The translations under genes and the position numbers were made by a program. This document shows, piece by piece, positions 17,914 to 27,012 of a stretch of 64,000 nt of DNA. Source of the stretch: Clostridiales bacterium (GTDB lineage Bacteria; Bacillota; Clostridia; Saccharofermentanales; Saccharofermentanaceae); assembly GCA_017615755.1 (NCBI GenBank), contig JAFZZM010000017.1, positions 20,308-84,307 on the forward strand, written 5' to 3'. The notes below the pieces were generated by a model, which saw only the letters and a list, made by a program, of their open reading frames with translations, was not told the origin of the DNA and did not search any database. Each line of letters starts with the position of its first letter. Within the stretch, counting starts at the first letter, position 1.

Positions 17914-18543
17914 ATGATGAAGATTCTGTCTTTTCCTTATGGTCTGGTTCAGGCCAATATGTATGTGCTGGTTTTCGGTGACGATGCCATTGTTATCGAT
18001 CCTTGTGTTCCGTGGAAAAGAACCGGGCTTCCAGACATGAATATCCGTGCGGTTTTATGCACACATGGGCATTTCGACCACATTTCCGAGGTCGACGGGT
18101 ATTCTTCGAGTTCCATTTATATTTCAAAGGAAGATCGTGAGATGCTTTCTGATCCGGATTTGAATCATTCCACGGATTTTGGTCTGAATATCCGATACGA
18201 AGGAGATGCCTGTGTCTTTGAAAAGACGGCTTATACAAATGAAGATTTCGGTATTTCCGAGCGTTTTTCTTTGGAGATCATCTCCGTTCCCGGACATACG
18301 TCCGGTTCGGTGTGCCTGCTTTTCAAAGGTGAAGAAGGCATGGGACACATGTTTACCGGCGATATGCTTTTTGCCGGAAGTGTCGGACGTACTGACCTTG
18401 GCGGATCTGAATCGGACATGATGAGATCGATCCGTCTTCTTTCAGAGATGCCGGGTGATATCCTCTGTTATCCAGGACACGGTGAGGATACTGATCTTGC
18501 TCGCGAAAAACAGTTCAATCCTTATTTTCGTTTTTTCAAATAA
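17914..18543 (+). CDS. Metallo-beta-lactamase-fold hydrolase (glyoxalase II-like)
   Basis: The 209-aa protein has the full MBL metal-binding set: HGHFDH near 51-56, the GHTSGS histidine near 129, the metal-bridging Asp in FTGDMLFAGSVGRTD near 150, and a C-terminal YPGHGED. This matches the small glyoxalase-II-like thiolesterase branch. It lies 9 bp after the MGS-like gene, which might point to methylglyoxal metabolism, but the partner's altered active site makes that uncertain. No good ribosome site precedes the ATG. A weak GC-rich hairpin (GAGCAA/TTGCTC, 18545-18566) follows. Confidence 0.85.
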   Translation: MMKILSFPYGLVQANMYVLVFGDDAIVIDPCVPWKRTGLPDMNIRAVLCTHGHFDHISEVDGYSSSSIYISKEDREMLSDPDLNHSTDFGLNIRYEGDACVFEKTAYTNEDFGISERFSLEIISVPGHTSGSVCLLFKGEEGMGHMFTGDMLFAGSVGRTDLGGSESDMMRSIRLLSEMPGDILCYPGHGEDTDLAREKQFNPYFRFFK

Positions 18544-18630
18544 GGAGCAATTATTGCCGTTGCTCTCTCTTGCCTTGTAAATTCTTACGATTTCCAACCG
18601 TAAATGTGAGATTTGACATCATTTCCTTCT

Positions 18631-18649
18631 TTTGTCGAAAAATGTCGAA
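18631..18649 (+). promoter_or_regulatory. Tandem Spo0A-like boxes upstream of the TadE/DUF5702 cluster
   Basis: TTTGTCGAA (18631-18639) matches the 0A-box consensus of Bacillus and Clostridium exactly. A second copy, AATGTCGAA (18641-18649), lies exactly 10 bp downstream in the same orientation, one helical turn away. They sit 58-76 bp before the start at 18707. A TATGGA (18661-18666) could serve as -10, placing the boxes around the -35 region, as in Spo0A-activated promoters. Binding is not proven. Confidence 0.55.
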
Positions 18650-18706
18650 AACCGGAAAAGTATGGAAAGTCCTCTCCTGATATATTGAGTCAGGAGGTGA
18701 TTTTCT

Positions 18707-18979
18707 ATGAATACTGTTCATACTGTAATTGTTTTTGTATGCGTCTTTCTTGTGATCTGCATGTTCATTGTGATGAGTCCTTTGATGTATAAAAGGTCGT
18801 ATTACCTTGCAGAGATCTCGGTAATGGCACAAGACCGGAATAACCAGAAGAATCGGATATTTGAGGTCGTTACGCAATCGAACCGTGACAATTTCTGGGT
18901 GATAGAAAACGGTTGCCCGGAAAAGGCGTACAGACTTGCCAAAGGTGTCCATGATTCCGTGAACATCATTATCGGGTAA
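18707..18979 (+). CDS. Small membrane-anchored protein of the pseudopilin-like cluster
   Basis: The 90-aa product has one N-terminal hydrophobic helix (about 5-27) followed by a polar, mostly helical domain. I do not recognise a family. Size, topology and position before two TadE/DUF5702-type proteins suggest a minor pilin-like or anchoring component; this is inference. A very strong AGGAGGTGATT site (about 18692-18702) precedes the ATG. The next gene starts 11 bp after its stop. Confidence 0.75.
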   Translation: MNTVHTVIVFVCVFLVICMFIVMSPLMYKRSYYLAEISVMAQDRNNQKNRIFEVVTQSNRDNFWVIENGCPEKAYRLAKGVHDSVNIIIG

Positions 18980-18990
18980 AGGAGAGGCAT

Positions 18991-20385
18991 ATGAATAAGA
19001 GACTTTTTGGAAGAAGAGGGTCGATCACGTTATTCTTGTGCATTGTCCTTTCTGCTGTCATTTTTCTTGAAAGCATATATATTGCAGGTGCATATCAAAG
19101 AAAAAGAGAAGTTCTTGTTACTGAAGCGGTGTCCCATCAGGTGGAACAGGCGTTATCTCAGTTCGATCGGAAATGCCTGGACTGGTATGGCGTATATGCA
19201 TTGAAAGAAGTTAAGTCCGGATCTTCTGTCTTTGAGAAGATGACATCAAGGATCGGGGATACATCATACTCATATGAGATGGTCTATCCGTTTGATAATT
19301 CTTCGCTAAAGGACTGTATTTCCGATTATATGCGGCTAAGAGGCATTGCCTTTGAAGGAAATGGGATTATGGAACGCCTTGGTGTTTCGATTTCACAACT
19401 CAGTGGAAATGATAAGATCAACGGGAACGGTATTTCCGCCTGGCTTCCGACATTTAAGAAAATGCTTGAGAATAAGTCTTATGTAAAGACGATTCTGGAT
19501 AAACTGAAAGATATGGTCAAAGATGCCGGATTTAAAGAAAAGCTTGATCAGTTCAGTTCTTTTGTTGATGATGCAAGGGGAGTGTGGGAGCAAGGAAGCA
19601 GTGCAGCTATCGAATATGGAGATACATCTTCGACTATATCAATGTTTGATCCCACATCGATTTCTTCCTTGACTCAGCTTTTTGATACATATATCGATGC
19701 TGATCTTCCGGGATTTGTCGATCGGATGATCATGAACGAATATGCATCCTTTCAGTTTGATTCCAGGATCAAAGAGAACATTTATGATGGTAGCGCACGT
19801 CCGGAAACCAACATGATCGGCATTCCGTTTGAGGATATTCATTCAGAGAATTGCTCGGATCTGGAATATTTGTTGATCGGCTCTGACTCGACAAAAGTCA
19901 ATCAGACAGCAGTTAGCGCAATATTACTGGGTATCCGTCTGATCCTGGATATGAGTGCTTTTATGATGAATGAGGCGAAAAGGGCAACCGCGCTCGTGAT
20001 CGCCGAGGTCATGGCACTGGTCATTGCCTTGGTCTCCATGGGAACAGTCGTCTTAGATCCATTTTCGCTTCAGTACGCAATTCTTTTCATTATGGCGTAT
20101 ATTCAGGCCAGTATGGACGTAGCGGCGCTCGAACGGGGAATTTCAGTTCCACTGTTTTATAATGACGCAGTTACGTCAATAGGCGGTTTTGCTTCTACAC
20201 GTTACCGCGATTACTTTCGTATCGCATTGTTGTTTGTTCCGGAAGATTGGCTTCTTACCAGAATGCGAAATGTGATTCAAAGAGATGCAGGAGGTGTGCT
20301 CTATACAGGGATAAAAGGCACGGGAATGCTGAAAGAAAGTGCTTATCAAGTAGAAAGAAGGTACGAGCTATATGAGGATCATTAA
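18991..20385 (+). CDS. DUF5702-type membrane protein (Tad-pilus-associated type)
   Basis: The 464-aa protein starts with a basic tip and a pilin-like hydrophobic helix (GSITLFLCIVLSAVIFLESI, residues 10-29). A signature-like stretch QFDRKCLDWYGVYAL follows near 58, similar to DUF5702 proteins found beside Tad pilus genes in Clostridia. A second hydrophobic block (about 300-375) suggests two or three more helices. No transporter ATPase (TadA), platform protein or prepilin peptidase is in the window. It overlaps the next gene by 14 bp. Confidence 0.7.
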   Translation: MNKRLFGRRGSITLFLCIVLSAVIFLESIYIAGAYQRKREVLVTEAVSHQVEQALSQFDRKCLDWYGVYALKEVKSGSSVFEKMTSRIGDTSYSYEMVYPFDNSSLKDCISDYMRLRGIAFEGNGIMERLGVSISQLSGNDKINGNGISAWLPTFKKMLENKSYVKTILDKLKDMVKDAGFKEKLDQFSSFVDDARGVWEQGSSAAIEYGDTSSTISMFDPTSISSLTQLFDTYIDADLPGFVDRMIMNEYASFQFDSRIKENIYDGSARPETNMIGIPFEDIHSENCSDLEYLLIGSDSTKVNQTAVSAILLGIRLILDMSAFMMNEAKRATALVIAEVMALVIALVSMGTVVLDPFSLQYAILFIMAYIQASMDVAALERGISVPLFYNDAVTSIGGFASTRYRDYFRIALLFVPEDWLLTRMRNVIQRDAGGVLYTGIKGTGMLKESAYQVERRYELYEDH

Positions 20386-21409
20386 GAAAAACAAGCGAAG
20401 AAGAATCGGGTCATTTGTCCTGGAAGCATCGATTGCGACGCCATTTTTAGTTATTCTGCTTGCTGCGATGCTATCATCCATGACAGCTGTTAATTCGGAT
20501 CTTTATGTACAAAGAGCAACTGAGAACGTTGTTCAGGAAATCAATATTGCCATACCGATTGCATCACAGGGGTTTTCCTGCGTGGATGATGTCGCTAAAG
20601 CATTCGGATTAGGCGATCTGGTCGATGTGGATACAAAAGAAATCGACTCGTTCCTCGGTGCTTTTGGCGCGGTGAGTGGTGCAACGGATGTGGATTTTGA
20701 AGATGTGATAGGCACGGTTGCCTTTGGAAGACTGGTTCGTGACAGGATCGTCAATGAATACCACAAGATATGCAAGAATAACTGGGTTTGTACAGAGCTT
20801 CTGAAAACCATGTCAGTATATCTGGACTATAACAAGGAGGCAAAGTGTATCTTTGTGGACGTATACTATGACCTTGCTGCCGGAAAAGTGTCGCTTAGCA
20901 GGACATACAGCACATCGGTCGCCATGTATGCGGATCCGATCAAGCGGGCAGAGCAGGACTCGGACTCGGAGGAAAAGGACGATTCTATTTGGGATAAGGA
21001 CAACTTTGAGAGAGGAGTTGCATTGCGGAAAAAGTATGGAGGAAACCTGCCTCACAATTATCCCGTAATCAGTAGATTTGAAGACCATGAAGCTACGTCG
21101 ATCAAGAGCATTGATACAACATCTCCGTTTTACCAAAACCTCAATAAGTTAAAAAGTGTCGTAAAGGGATATATCGATGATCTCGCGGACTTTAACGGTG
21201 CTTCGTGGGGAGATACGACAATATCCGGGGATGATATTCATTCGAGGCGTCTTATTATTGTTCTGCCGGAAAATGGCTCTGCAGAATGTAAGGCGCAGAT
21301 CGAAGCCCTACGTTCATATGCAGAAAGCCGTGGAGTGAAGCTTCAGATCGAAACATACGGAGTTTCCCACAGGTACAGTCAGGAACCCGTTGAGCAGGCC
21401 TCTATATAA
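20372..21409 (+). CDS. TadE-like pseudopilin-type protein
   Basis: The 345-aa protein has a Lys/Arg-rich start, then GSFVLEASIATPFLVILLAA, in which a glutamate five residues into the hydrophobic segment fits the TadE-like/prepilin pattern (GSFVLEA cleavage-type site). The rest is a soluble extracellular domain with several cysteines and an acidic Asp/Ser-rich loop near 193-203. Proteins of this kind are minor pilins or assembly factors in Tad systems. It is the third gene of the cluster, translationally linked to the DUF5702 gene. Confidence 0.7.
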   Translation: MRIIKKNKRRRIGSFVLEASIATPFLVILLAAMLSSMTAVNSDLYVQRATENVVQEINIAIPIASQGFSCVDDVAKAFGLGDLVDVDTKEIDSFLGAFGAVSGATDVDFEDVIGTVAFGRLVRDRIVNEYHKICKNNWVCTELLKTMSVYLDYNKEAKCIFVDVYYDLAAGKVSLSRTYSTSVAMYADPIKRAEQDSDSEEKDDSIWDKDNFERGVALRKKYGGNLPHNYPVISRFEDHEATSIKSIDTTSPFYQNLNKLKSVVKGYIDDLADFNGASWGDTTISGDDIHSRRLIIVLPENGSAECKAQIEALRSYAESRGVKLQIETYGVSHRYSQEPVEQASI

Positions 21410-21433
21410 TATATAAATATATACAAAAAAAAG

Positions 21434-21462
21434 TTGTCATTGTTTAAACCTTGCTGTATATT
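21434..21462 (+). promoter_or_regulatory. Promoter upstream of the small membrane protein-yerC-secA genes
   Basis: TTGTCA (21434-21439) and TATATT (21457-21462) with a 17-bp spacer. It follows an AT-only tract (21410-21422) after the TadE-like gene. Confidence 0.6.
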
Positions 21463-21509
21463 ATTAGTGCTGATATTTTGAGTAATTGTGTTTACTTGGA
21501 GGAAAAGAG

Positions 21510-21749
21510 TTGAAACAGGGAAGTGAGCAGGTACGCGAAGTAGGTAGTTCTCGTCAATCCGGCGGTTTTAGAGACCGAGAGAGAGACCTGCCGATTGGCG
21601 ATGTTTTGCGTAAGCATCATCGTGAACTTGTTACTAAGCGTTTGCTGGTTTTTACTGTTGTGATTCTTTTGGTCCTGTTAGTCGTGATCTTTTCCGTAAA
21701 TGGCTTCTTTAGCCGTTTATTTGATGCGCTGATGGGATTTGTTGATTGA
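21510..21749 (+). CDS. Small single-span membrane protein
   Basis: The 79-aa product has a charged N-terminal half (about 1-42, rich in Arg, Asp and Ser) and one strong C-terminal transmembrane helix (about 45-65). No family is recognised. The start is TTG at 21510, seven bases after GGAGG; the frame from 21486 has no ribosome site. It is the first gene of an operon-like run with the YerC-type regulator and secA, so a link with secretion is possible but unproven. Confidence 0.7.
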   Translation: MKQGSEQVREVGSSRQSGGFRDRERDLPIGDVLRKHHRELVTKRLLVFTVVILLVLLVVIFSVNGFFSRLFDALMGFVD

Positions 21750-21753
21750 GGTT

Positions 21754-22086
21754 ATGGTGAACGACAAGCTGAAAGACAAGCATATGGATGATCTTTTCGA
21801 CGCGATACTGACTTTACAGTCTCGTGAGGAGTGTTATTCGTTGTTTGAGGATCTGTGCACGATTTCTGAAATCAAGTCTTTGGCACAGCGCTTTCAGGTA
21901 GCGATTCTGCTTGCAAAAGGCCATACTTACTCCGAGATATTCGATGAAACAGGTGTCAGCACTGCGACGATCAGTCGCGTAAAGCGTTGCCTGGATTACG
22001 GTGCTGATGGCTATAGAACTGTTCTTAGCCGTATGGATATCGATCCGGTCGATGCGGATAAAGGGAAAATGAAAGGGAACGAGTAA
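21754..22086 (+). CDS. YerC/YecD (TrpR-like) DNA-binding regulator
   Basis: The 110-aa protein belongs to the TrpR-superfamily YerC/YecD family: SREECYSLFEDLCTISEIKSL near 29-49, then a helix-turn-helix with GVSTATISRVKRCLDYG near 75-91. These are small helical DNA-binding proteins of unclear target. The ATG at 21754 (or GTG at 21757, better spaced from GAGG) is preferred over the TTG at 21739. It lies 2 bp before secA and may control the operon. Confidence 0.85.
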   Translation: MVNDKLKDKHMDDLFDAILTLQSREECYSLFEDLCTISEIKSLAQRFQVAILLAKGHTYSEIFDETGVSTATISRVKRCLDYGADGYRTVLSRMDIDPVDADKGKMKGNE

Positions 22087-22088
22087 AA

Positions 22089-24914
22089 ATGAGTATTATT
22101 ACCAAAATCTTTGGTACGCACAGTGATCATGAGATTAAGCGTATTATGCCGATTGTTGAGTCTATTGAGAAGCTTTCGGACCGCTTTTCCGATATGTCTG
22201 AAGCAGAGCTTCGCGGAATGTCCGATGTTTTAAAGAAAAGGCTTGCCAATGGCGAAACGACAGACGATATTCTTCCTGAAGCGTTTGCTACCATCCGTGA
22301 AGCAGCTTGGCGTGTATTGGGCATGCGTCCATACCGTGTACAGCTTATTGGTGGTATCATTCTCCATCAGGGCCGTATCGCTGAAATGAAGACTGGTGAA
22401 GGTAAGACTTTGGTGGCTACTCTTCCGGTTTACTTAAATGCCCTTACTGGTAGAGGCGTTCACGTTGTAACCGTAAACGATTACCTGGCTCGACGCGATA
22501 GTGAGTGGATGGGTAAGGTTTACAGATATCTTGGACTCACAGTCGGTCTGATCGTGCATGACCTGGATAATACAGAACGCCGCAAGGCTTACAATGCCGA
22601 TATTACTTATGGTACAAACAATGAATTCGGATTCGACTATCTGCGTGACAACATGGTAGATAAGAAAGAGAAGATGGTGCAGAGAGAGCTTGCATTTGCC
22701 ATCGTCGACGAGGTCGATAGTATCCTCATCGATGAAGCCCGTACTCCTCTTATTATTTCCGGTATGGGCGGCGAGTCTTCTGATATGTATACGAAAGCAG
22801 ACCGTTTCGTAAAGACTTTGAAGAAGTACGTCGTAGTTGAGACTGACGAAAAAGTGGACATTGACGATATCAGTGGTGACTGTGACTACGTTGTTGATGA
22901 GAAGGCTAAGTCTGCTGTTCTCACGGCAAATGGTATCGCTAAGGCTGAGAAACACTTTAATGTTAATAACCTTTCCGATCCGGAAAATTTCGACCTGCAG
23001 CACTACATCAACAATGCTTTGAAGGCTAACGGAACGATGGAACGTGACCAGAAGTATGTTGTTACAAACGGCGAAGTTATTATCGTTGATGATTTTACCG
23101 GCCGTCTTATGTATGGTCGTCGTTTCAGTGATGGCTTGCATCAGGCTATTGAGGCGAAGGAAGGCGTTAAGGTAGAGCGTGAGTCGAAGACACTTGCTAC
23201 CATTACTTTCCAGAATTACTTCCGTATGTATGATAAGCTGGCAGGTATGACCGGTACTGCGTATACCGAAGAAGCTGAGTTCCGTCAGATCTATAGTCTG
23301 GATGTTATTCAGATCCCGACAAACAGACCGATTGCACGTATCGATGAACACGATGCTGTATACAAGAATCAGAGCGGTAAGTATGCTGCTGTATTGAGAC
23401 AGGTAAAGGAAGCTCATGAAAAGGGTCAGCCGGTACTTGTTGGTACAGTTGAGGTAAGTAAATCCGAGTTCTTGTCTAAGATCTTCACACGTGCGGGTAT
23501 CAAGCATGAAGTATTGAACGCTAAGAACCACCTGCGAGAGGCTGAGATCGTTGCTCAGGCCGGTCGTTATGGTGCTGTTACGATCGCTACAAACATGGCT
23601 GGTCGTGGTACGGATATTCTGCTTGGTGGTAACCCTGAGTTTATGGCGAAACAGGAGATGCGTAAACTCGGATACACCGAGGAATTGATCGATGCGTCTA
23701 CTGCATATAACGAAACAGACGATGAGCTTATCCTTGAAGCACGTCAGCGTTTCTCCACACTGAACAAAGAGTTCAAGGAGAAGATCAAAGATGAAACCGA
23801 GAAGGTAATCGATGCCGGCGGACTTTTCATTATTGGTACAGAACGTCATGAATCTCGTCGTATCGATAACCAGTTGCGTGGTCGTGCAGGTCGTCAAGGT
23901 GACCCGGGACGCACGAAGTTCTTCCTGGCTTTGGATGACGATCTCATGCGTTTGTTTGGTGGTGACCGTGCAAATGCTGCATTTGAGACACTCGGCGTAG
24001 ATGAGACTGTTGAGATCCAGTCCGGTCTTCTTTCCAGACAGATCGAGAGTGCGCAGAAGAAGGTTGAGGGTAACAACTTCAGTATCCGTCGTCACGTTCT
24101 TGAGTACGACGATGTTATGAACGTTCAGCGTAACTTGATCTACGAACAGAGACGTAAGGTTCTCGATGGTGATGATATCCACGATACAATCAAGAAGATG
24201 CTCTCTTCTGTTGCTGAAACAACGGTAAGTAATGTTTCTCTTGACGGATCGATCAACAGTGAAGAGTGTGTTGGCTTGAAAGCGACTATTCTTGATGTTT
24301 TCGGTGATGTTGATGTTGTTAAGGATCTTTCCAAGGCAATCAGCGAGAAGAAAGCTGTTGATGCTTCCGAGATCTCCGATGCATTGGTAGAGCAGGGTCT
24401 TGATAAACTTGAAAAGCGTGATGAAGAGCTGACTCCGGAAGTATTCCGTGAGGCTGAGCGTCAGATCCTCCTGTTCAACGTTGACCAGAAGTGGATGGAT
24501 CACATCGATGCCATGGATCAGCTGCGTAACGCAATCGGTATGAGAAGCGTTGGTCAGAAGGATCCGGTTGTTGAGTACAGAATTGAAGGTTCTGAGATGT
24601 TTGACGAGATGAATGCACTCATCAAGAACGATACAGTTCGTCTTATCATGAAGGCAAATATCGAAGCTGGTCAGAAGATCGAAAGAAAGTCTTCTGTTAA
24701 GAAACTCCAGGAAGGTCATGGTAGTGCTCAGCTGGATGCAGTTGCTAAGCGTGCTCAGTCTGGTGTAGATGCTAAGGAGCATCAGCAGGCCGGCACAACT
24801 GAAAACCGTGAACCTGCAAAGAGAGACTCCAAGAAGGTAGGCCGTAACGATCCTTGTCCGTGCGGAAGTGGTAAGAAGTATAAGAACTGCTGTGGAAAGG
24901 ATGTCAATGACTGA
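22089..24914 (+). CDS. secA: Preprotein translocase ATPase SecA
   Basis: SecA drives export of unfolded proteins through SecYEG. The 941-aa protein has Walker A MKTGEGKTL near 100-108, the DEVDSILIDEA Walker B near 205-215, VGRTD-type NBD2 motifs including GRAGRQGDPG near 600, the helical scaffold and wing domains, and a C-terminal SEC-C zinc motif ([15 protein letters not shown]). The length is normal for a single-SecA Clostridium. It overlaps the PNP gene by 8 bp. A very long open frame on its opposite strand is a codon-bias shadow. Confidence 0.97.
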   Translation: MSIITKIFGTHSDHEIKRIMPIVESIEKLSDRFSDMSEAELRGMSDVLKKRLANGETTDDILPEAFATIREAAWRVLGMRPYRVQLIGGIILHQGRIAEMKTGEGKTLVATLPVYLNALTGRGVHVVTVNDYLARRDSEWMGKVYRYLGLTVGLIVHDLDNTERRKAYNADITYGTNNEFGFDYLRDNMVDKKEKMVQRELAFAIVDEVDSILIDEARTPLIISGMGGESSDMYTKADRFVKTLKKYVVVETDEKVDIDDISGDCDYVVDEKAKSAVLTANGIAKAEKHFNVNNLSDPENFDLQHYINNALKANGTMERDQKYVVTNGEVIIVDDFTGRLMYGRRFSDGLHQAIEAKEGVKVERESKTLATITFQNYFRMYDKLAGMTGTAYTEEAEFRQIYSLDVIQIPTNRPIARIDEHDAVYKNQSGKYAAVLRQVKEAHEKGQPVLVGTVEVSKSEFLSKIFTRAGIKHEVLNAKNHLREAEIVAQAGRYGAVTIATNMAGRGTDILLGGNPEFMAKQEMRKLGYTEELIDASTAYNETDDELILEARQRFSTLNKEFKEKIKDETEKVIDAGGLFIIGTERHESRRIDNQLRGRAGRQGDPGRTKFFLALDDDLMRLFGGDRANAAFETLGVDETVEIQSGLLSRQIESAQKKVEGNNFSIRRHVLEYDDVMNVQRNLIYEQRRKVLDGDDIHDTIKKMLSSVAETTVSNVSLDGSINSEECVGLKATILDVFGDVDVVKDLSKAISEKKAVDASEISDALVEQGLDKLEKRDEELTPEVFREAERQILLFNVDQKWMDHIDAMDQLRNAIGMRSVGQKDPVVEYRIEGSEMFDEMNALIKNDTVRLIMKANIEAGQKIERKSSVKKLQEGHGSAQLDAVAKRAQSGVDAKEHQQAGTTENREPAKRDSKKVGRNDPCPCGSGKKYKNCCGKDVND

Positions 24915-25740
24915 TCAGAATTTTTCTTTGAAGATCAATGAAGCCACCGAGTATATCTCCGGTGTGCTTCCGGAGATTCCGGATACTTGTCTGGTGCTTG
25001 GTTCCGGTCTTGGTGCGTTGACAGATCGAGTAGAAGTACTTGCGACTATTTCCTATGCGAATATTCCGCACTTTTTCAAGACTACCGTTCCGGGACATGA
25101 GGGCGTGCTTGTTTATGGCGTGCTTTCCGGAAAGAAGACACTGATCATGAAAGGCCGTTTTCACTTCTATGAAGGCCATTCCACGCAGGAAATAACCTTT
25201 TATGTTCGTGTTATGGCGAAGCTGGGTGTGAAGAACCTGATACTGACTAATGCTGCCGGTGGAATAAATCCGGCCATGAAGCCGAGTGAGCTGATGCTCA
25301 TTACCGATCATATTTCGTTCTTATGTGATTCTCCGCTTCGTGGAGCAAATCTGGACGAATTCGGCGTTCGTTTCCCGGATCAGTCATGTGTATACGATAA
25401 GAATTTTATTAACATCATGCTCGGATGTGCAGAAGAATTGGGTATTACGCTGCATCAGGGTGTATATGCATATACACGAGGACCGCAGTATGAAACTCCT
25501 GCGGAGATCCGTGCTTTGAAAGCATGGGGAGCTGACGCAGTGGGTATGTCTACTGTAGCAGAAGCTATTTGTGCAAGCCATAGCGGTTTGCGCATCATGG
25601 CTCTTTCCTGTATTTCTAATCTTGCTGCAGGCATTTCTCCGACGCCGTTATCACATAAGGAAGTAATGGAGAGCGCGCTGGCGGCTTCTGAAAACAGCAT
25701 CGCGCTTCTTGAGAGATTCTTTTCTAAACTGGAGGGTTAA
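24907..25740 (+). CDS. punA: Purine-nucleoside phosphorylase (trimeric PNP-I type)
   Basis: It splits inosine or guanosine with phosphate into base and ribose 1-phosphate. The 277-aa protein has the family's phosphate loop LGSGLGAL near residue 33, the second phosphate site GRFHFYEGH near 86, LTNAAGGINP near 117 and the C-terminal base-binding region AVGMSTVAEA near 200. The ATG at 24907 has GGAAAGG six bases upstream and overlaps the secA stop. It is the first of three genes (PNP, SahH, MtaD) for recycling S-adenosylhomocysteine: it takes the inosine made after SahH and MtaD. Confidence 0.92.
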   Translation: MTDQNFSLKINEATEYISGVLPEIPDTCLVLGSGLGALTDRVEVLATISYANIPHFFKTTVPGHEGVLVYGVLSGKKTLIMKGRFHFYEGHSTQEITFYVRVMAKLGVKNLILTNAAGGINPAMKPSELMLITDHISFLCDSPLRGANLDEFGVRFPDQSCVYDKNFINIMLGCAEELGITLHQGVYAYTRGPQYETPAEIRALKAWGADAVGMSTVAEAICASHSGLRIMALSCISNLAAGISPTPLSHKEVMESALAASENSIALLERFFSKLEG

Positions 25741-25741
25741 T

Positions 25742-27004
25742 ATGAGTGAACTGCCTCTTTACGAGATCAAAGATATAGCTTTAGCTCCCAATGGACAGCA
25801 TAAGATTGACTGGGCATACAGAAATATGCCTGTTCTTCGTGAGATAGAGAAAGAACTTAAGGCTACTAAGCCATTTGAGGGCCTTAAGATTTCGGTTAGT
25901 GTTCATGTTGAAGCAAAGACGGCATGTCTTGCTCTTGTTCTTCGTGAAGGTGGCGCTGATGTAGCTCTTACAGGTTGTAACCCGCTTTCTACACAGGATG
26001 ATGTTGCTGCAGCACTCGTTGAGCGCGGAATGAAGGTTTACTGCATTCATGGCGCGGATCCGGAGACATATCGCAGACATCTTGAAATGACATTGGCTTT
26101 TGGTCCGGATATCGTTATCGATGATGGCGGCGATCTTGCTATGTTGCTTCATTCTACACATAGTCATCTTGTTCCGAAAATGCTTGGAGCATGTGAGGAA
26201 ACAACTACAGGTGTTCATAGACTTAAGATCCTGGAAGAAGAGGGAAGACTTGCATACCCTGTTATTGCCGTAAATGATGCCCGTTGTAAGCATCTTTTTG
26301 ATAATCGTTTTGGTACCGGTCAATCTGTCTGGACAGCGATCATGGCTACTACAAACCTTGTTGTTGCCGGAAAACAGGTCGTTGTTGCCGGTTTTGGTAT
26401 GTGTGGTAAGGGTGTTGCTCTTCGTGCAAAAGGCATGGGTGCCCGTGTAATCGTTACCGAGATCGATCCGGTCAAGGCATGCGAGGCAATCATGGAAGGT
26501 TACGAAGTCATGACCATGGACGAGGCCGCTCCTCTTGGTGATGTGTTTGTTACGGTTACAGGCTGCAAAGATGTAATCACTACGAAGCACTTCAAGAAGA
26601 TGAAAGATGGCGCAATCTGCTGCAATGCAGGTCATTTTGATGTTGAGATCAATCTCGTTCAGCTTGCTGAACTGGCTACAGAGAAGAAAGTCCTCAGACA
26701 GAATATCGATGGTTATGTTATGGATGACGGACGTACGATCTGCATTCTTGCAGAAGGCCGTCTGGTAAATCTTGCTTCCGGTGACGGTCATCCGGTCGAG
26801 ATCATGGATATGAGTTTTGCTCTTCAGGCCCAGAGTGCAAGATATATTGCACAGCATGGAAAAACTCTGGCGAGACATGTTTACGACACGCCTGAAGCAA
26901 TCGATGACAGGGTCGGTGAGTTCCTGCTGAAGGCAAAGGGTTGTTCTATTGATAAACTGACACCTGAACAGGATCACTATATTCATTCTTGGAATCTGGA
27001 GTAA
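25742..27004 (+). CDS. ahcY: Adenosylhomocysteinase SahH
   Basis: It hydrolyses S-adenosylhomocysteine to adenosine and homocysteine, removing the inhibitory product of methylations. The 420-aa protein has the expected segments: HVEAKTACLA near 52, GCNPLSTQDD near 81, the NAD-binding GFGMCGKGVA near 219, GHFDVEI near 295 and the C-terminal helix. It lacks the roughly 40-residue insertion of the longer eukaryotic type, matching the short bacterial/archaeal form. The start is the ATG at 25742 after GGAGGG, one base after the PNP stop. The Pfs/LuxS alternative route is not in the window. Confidence 0.94.
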   Translation: MSELPLYEIKDIALAPNGQHKIDWAYRNMPVLREIEKELKATKPFEGLKISVSVHVEAKTACLALVLREGGADVALTGCNPLSTQDDVAAALVERGMKVYCIHGADPETYRRHLEMTLAFGPDIVIDDGGDLAMLLHSTHSHLVPKMLGACEETTTGVHRLKILEEEGRLAYPVIAVNDARCKHLFDNRFGTGQSVWTAIMATTNLVVAGKQVVVAGFGMCGKGVALRAKGMGARVIVTEIDPVKACEAIMEGYEVMTMDEAAPLGDVFVTVTGCKDVITTKHFKKMKDGAICCNAGHFDVEINLVQLAELATEKKVLRQNIDGYVMDDGRTICILAEGRLVNLASGDGHPVEIMDMSFALQAQSARYIAQHGKTLARHVYDTPEAIDDRVGEFLLKAKGCSIDKLTPEQDHYIHSWNLE

Positions 27005-27012
27005 CTGGATAA

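Noticed and set aside
22434..24782. 782-codon open frame on the minus strand opposite secA
   Set aside because: It is a strict shadow of the secA frame. It has no ribosome site and no recognisable domain, and secA is certain. Biased codon use leaves the opposite frame free of stops.
25781..26986. 401-codon minus-strand open frame opposite sahH
   Set aside because: Shadow frame with low-complexity composition and no ribosome site.
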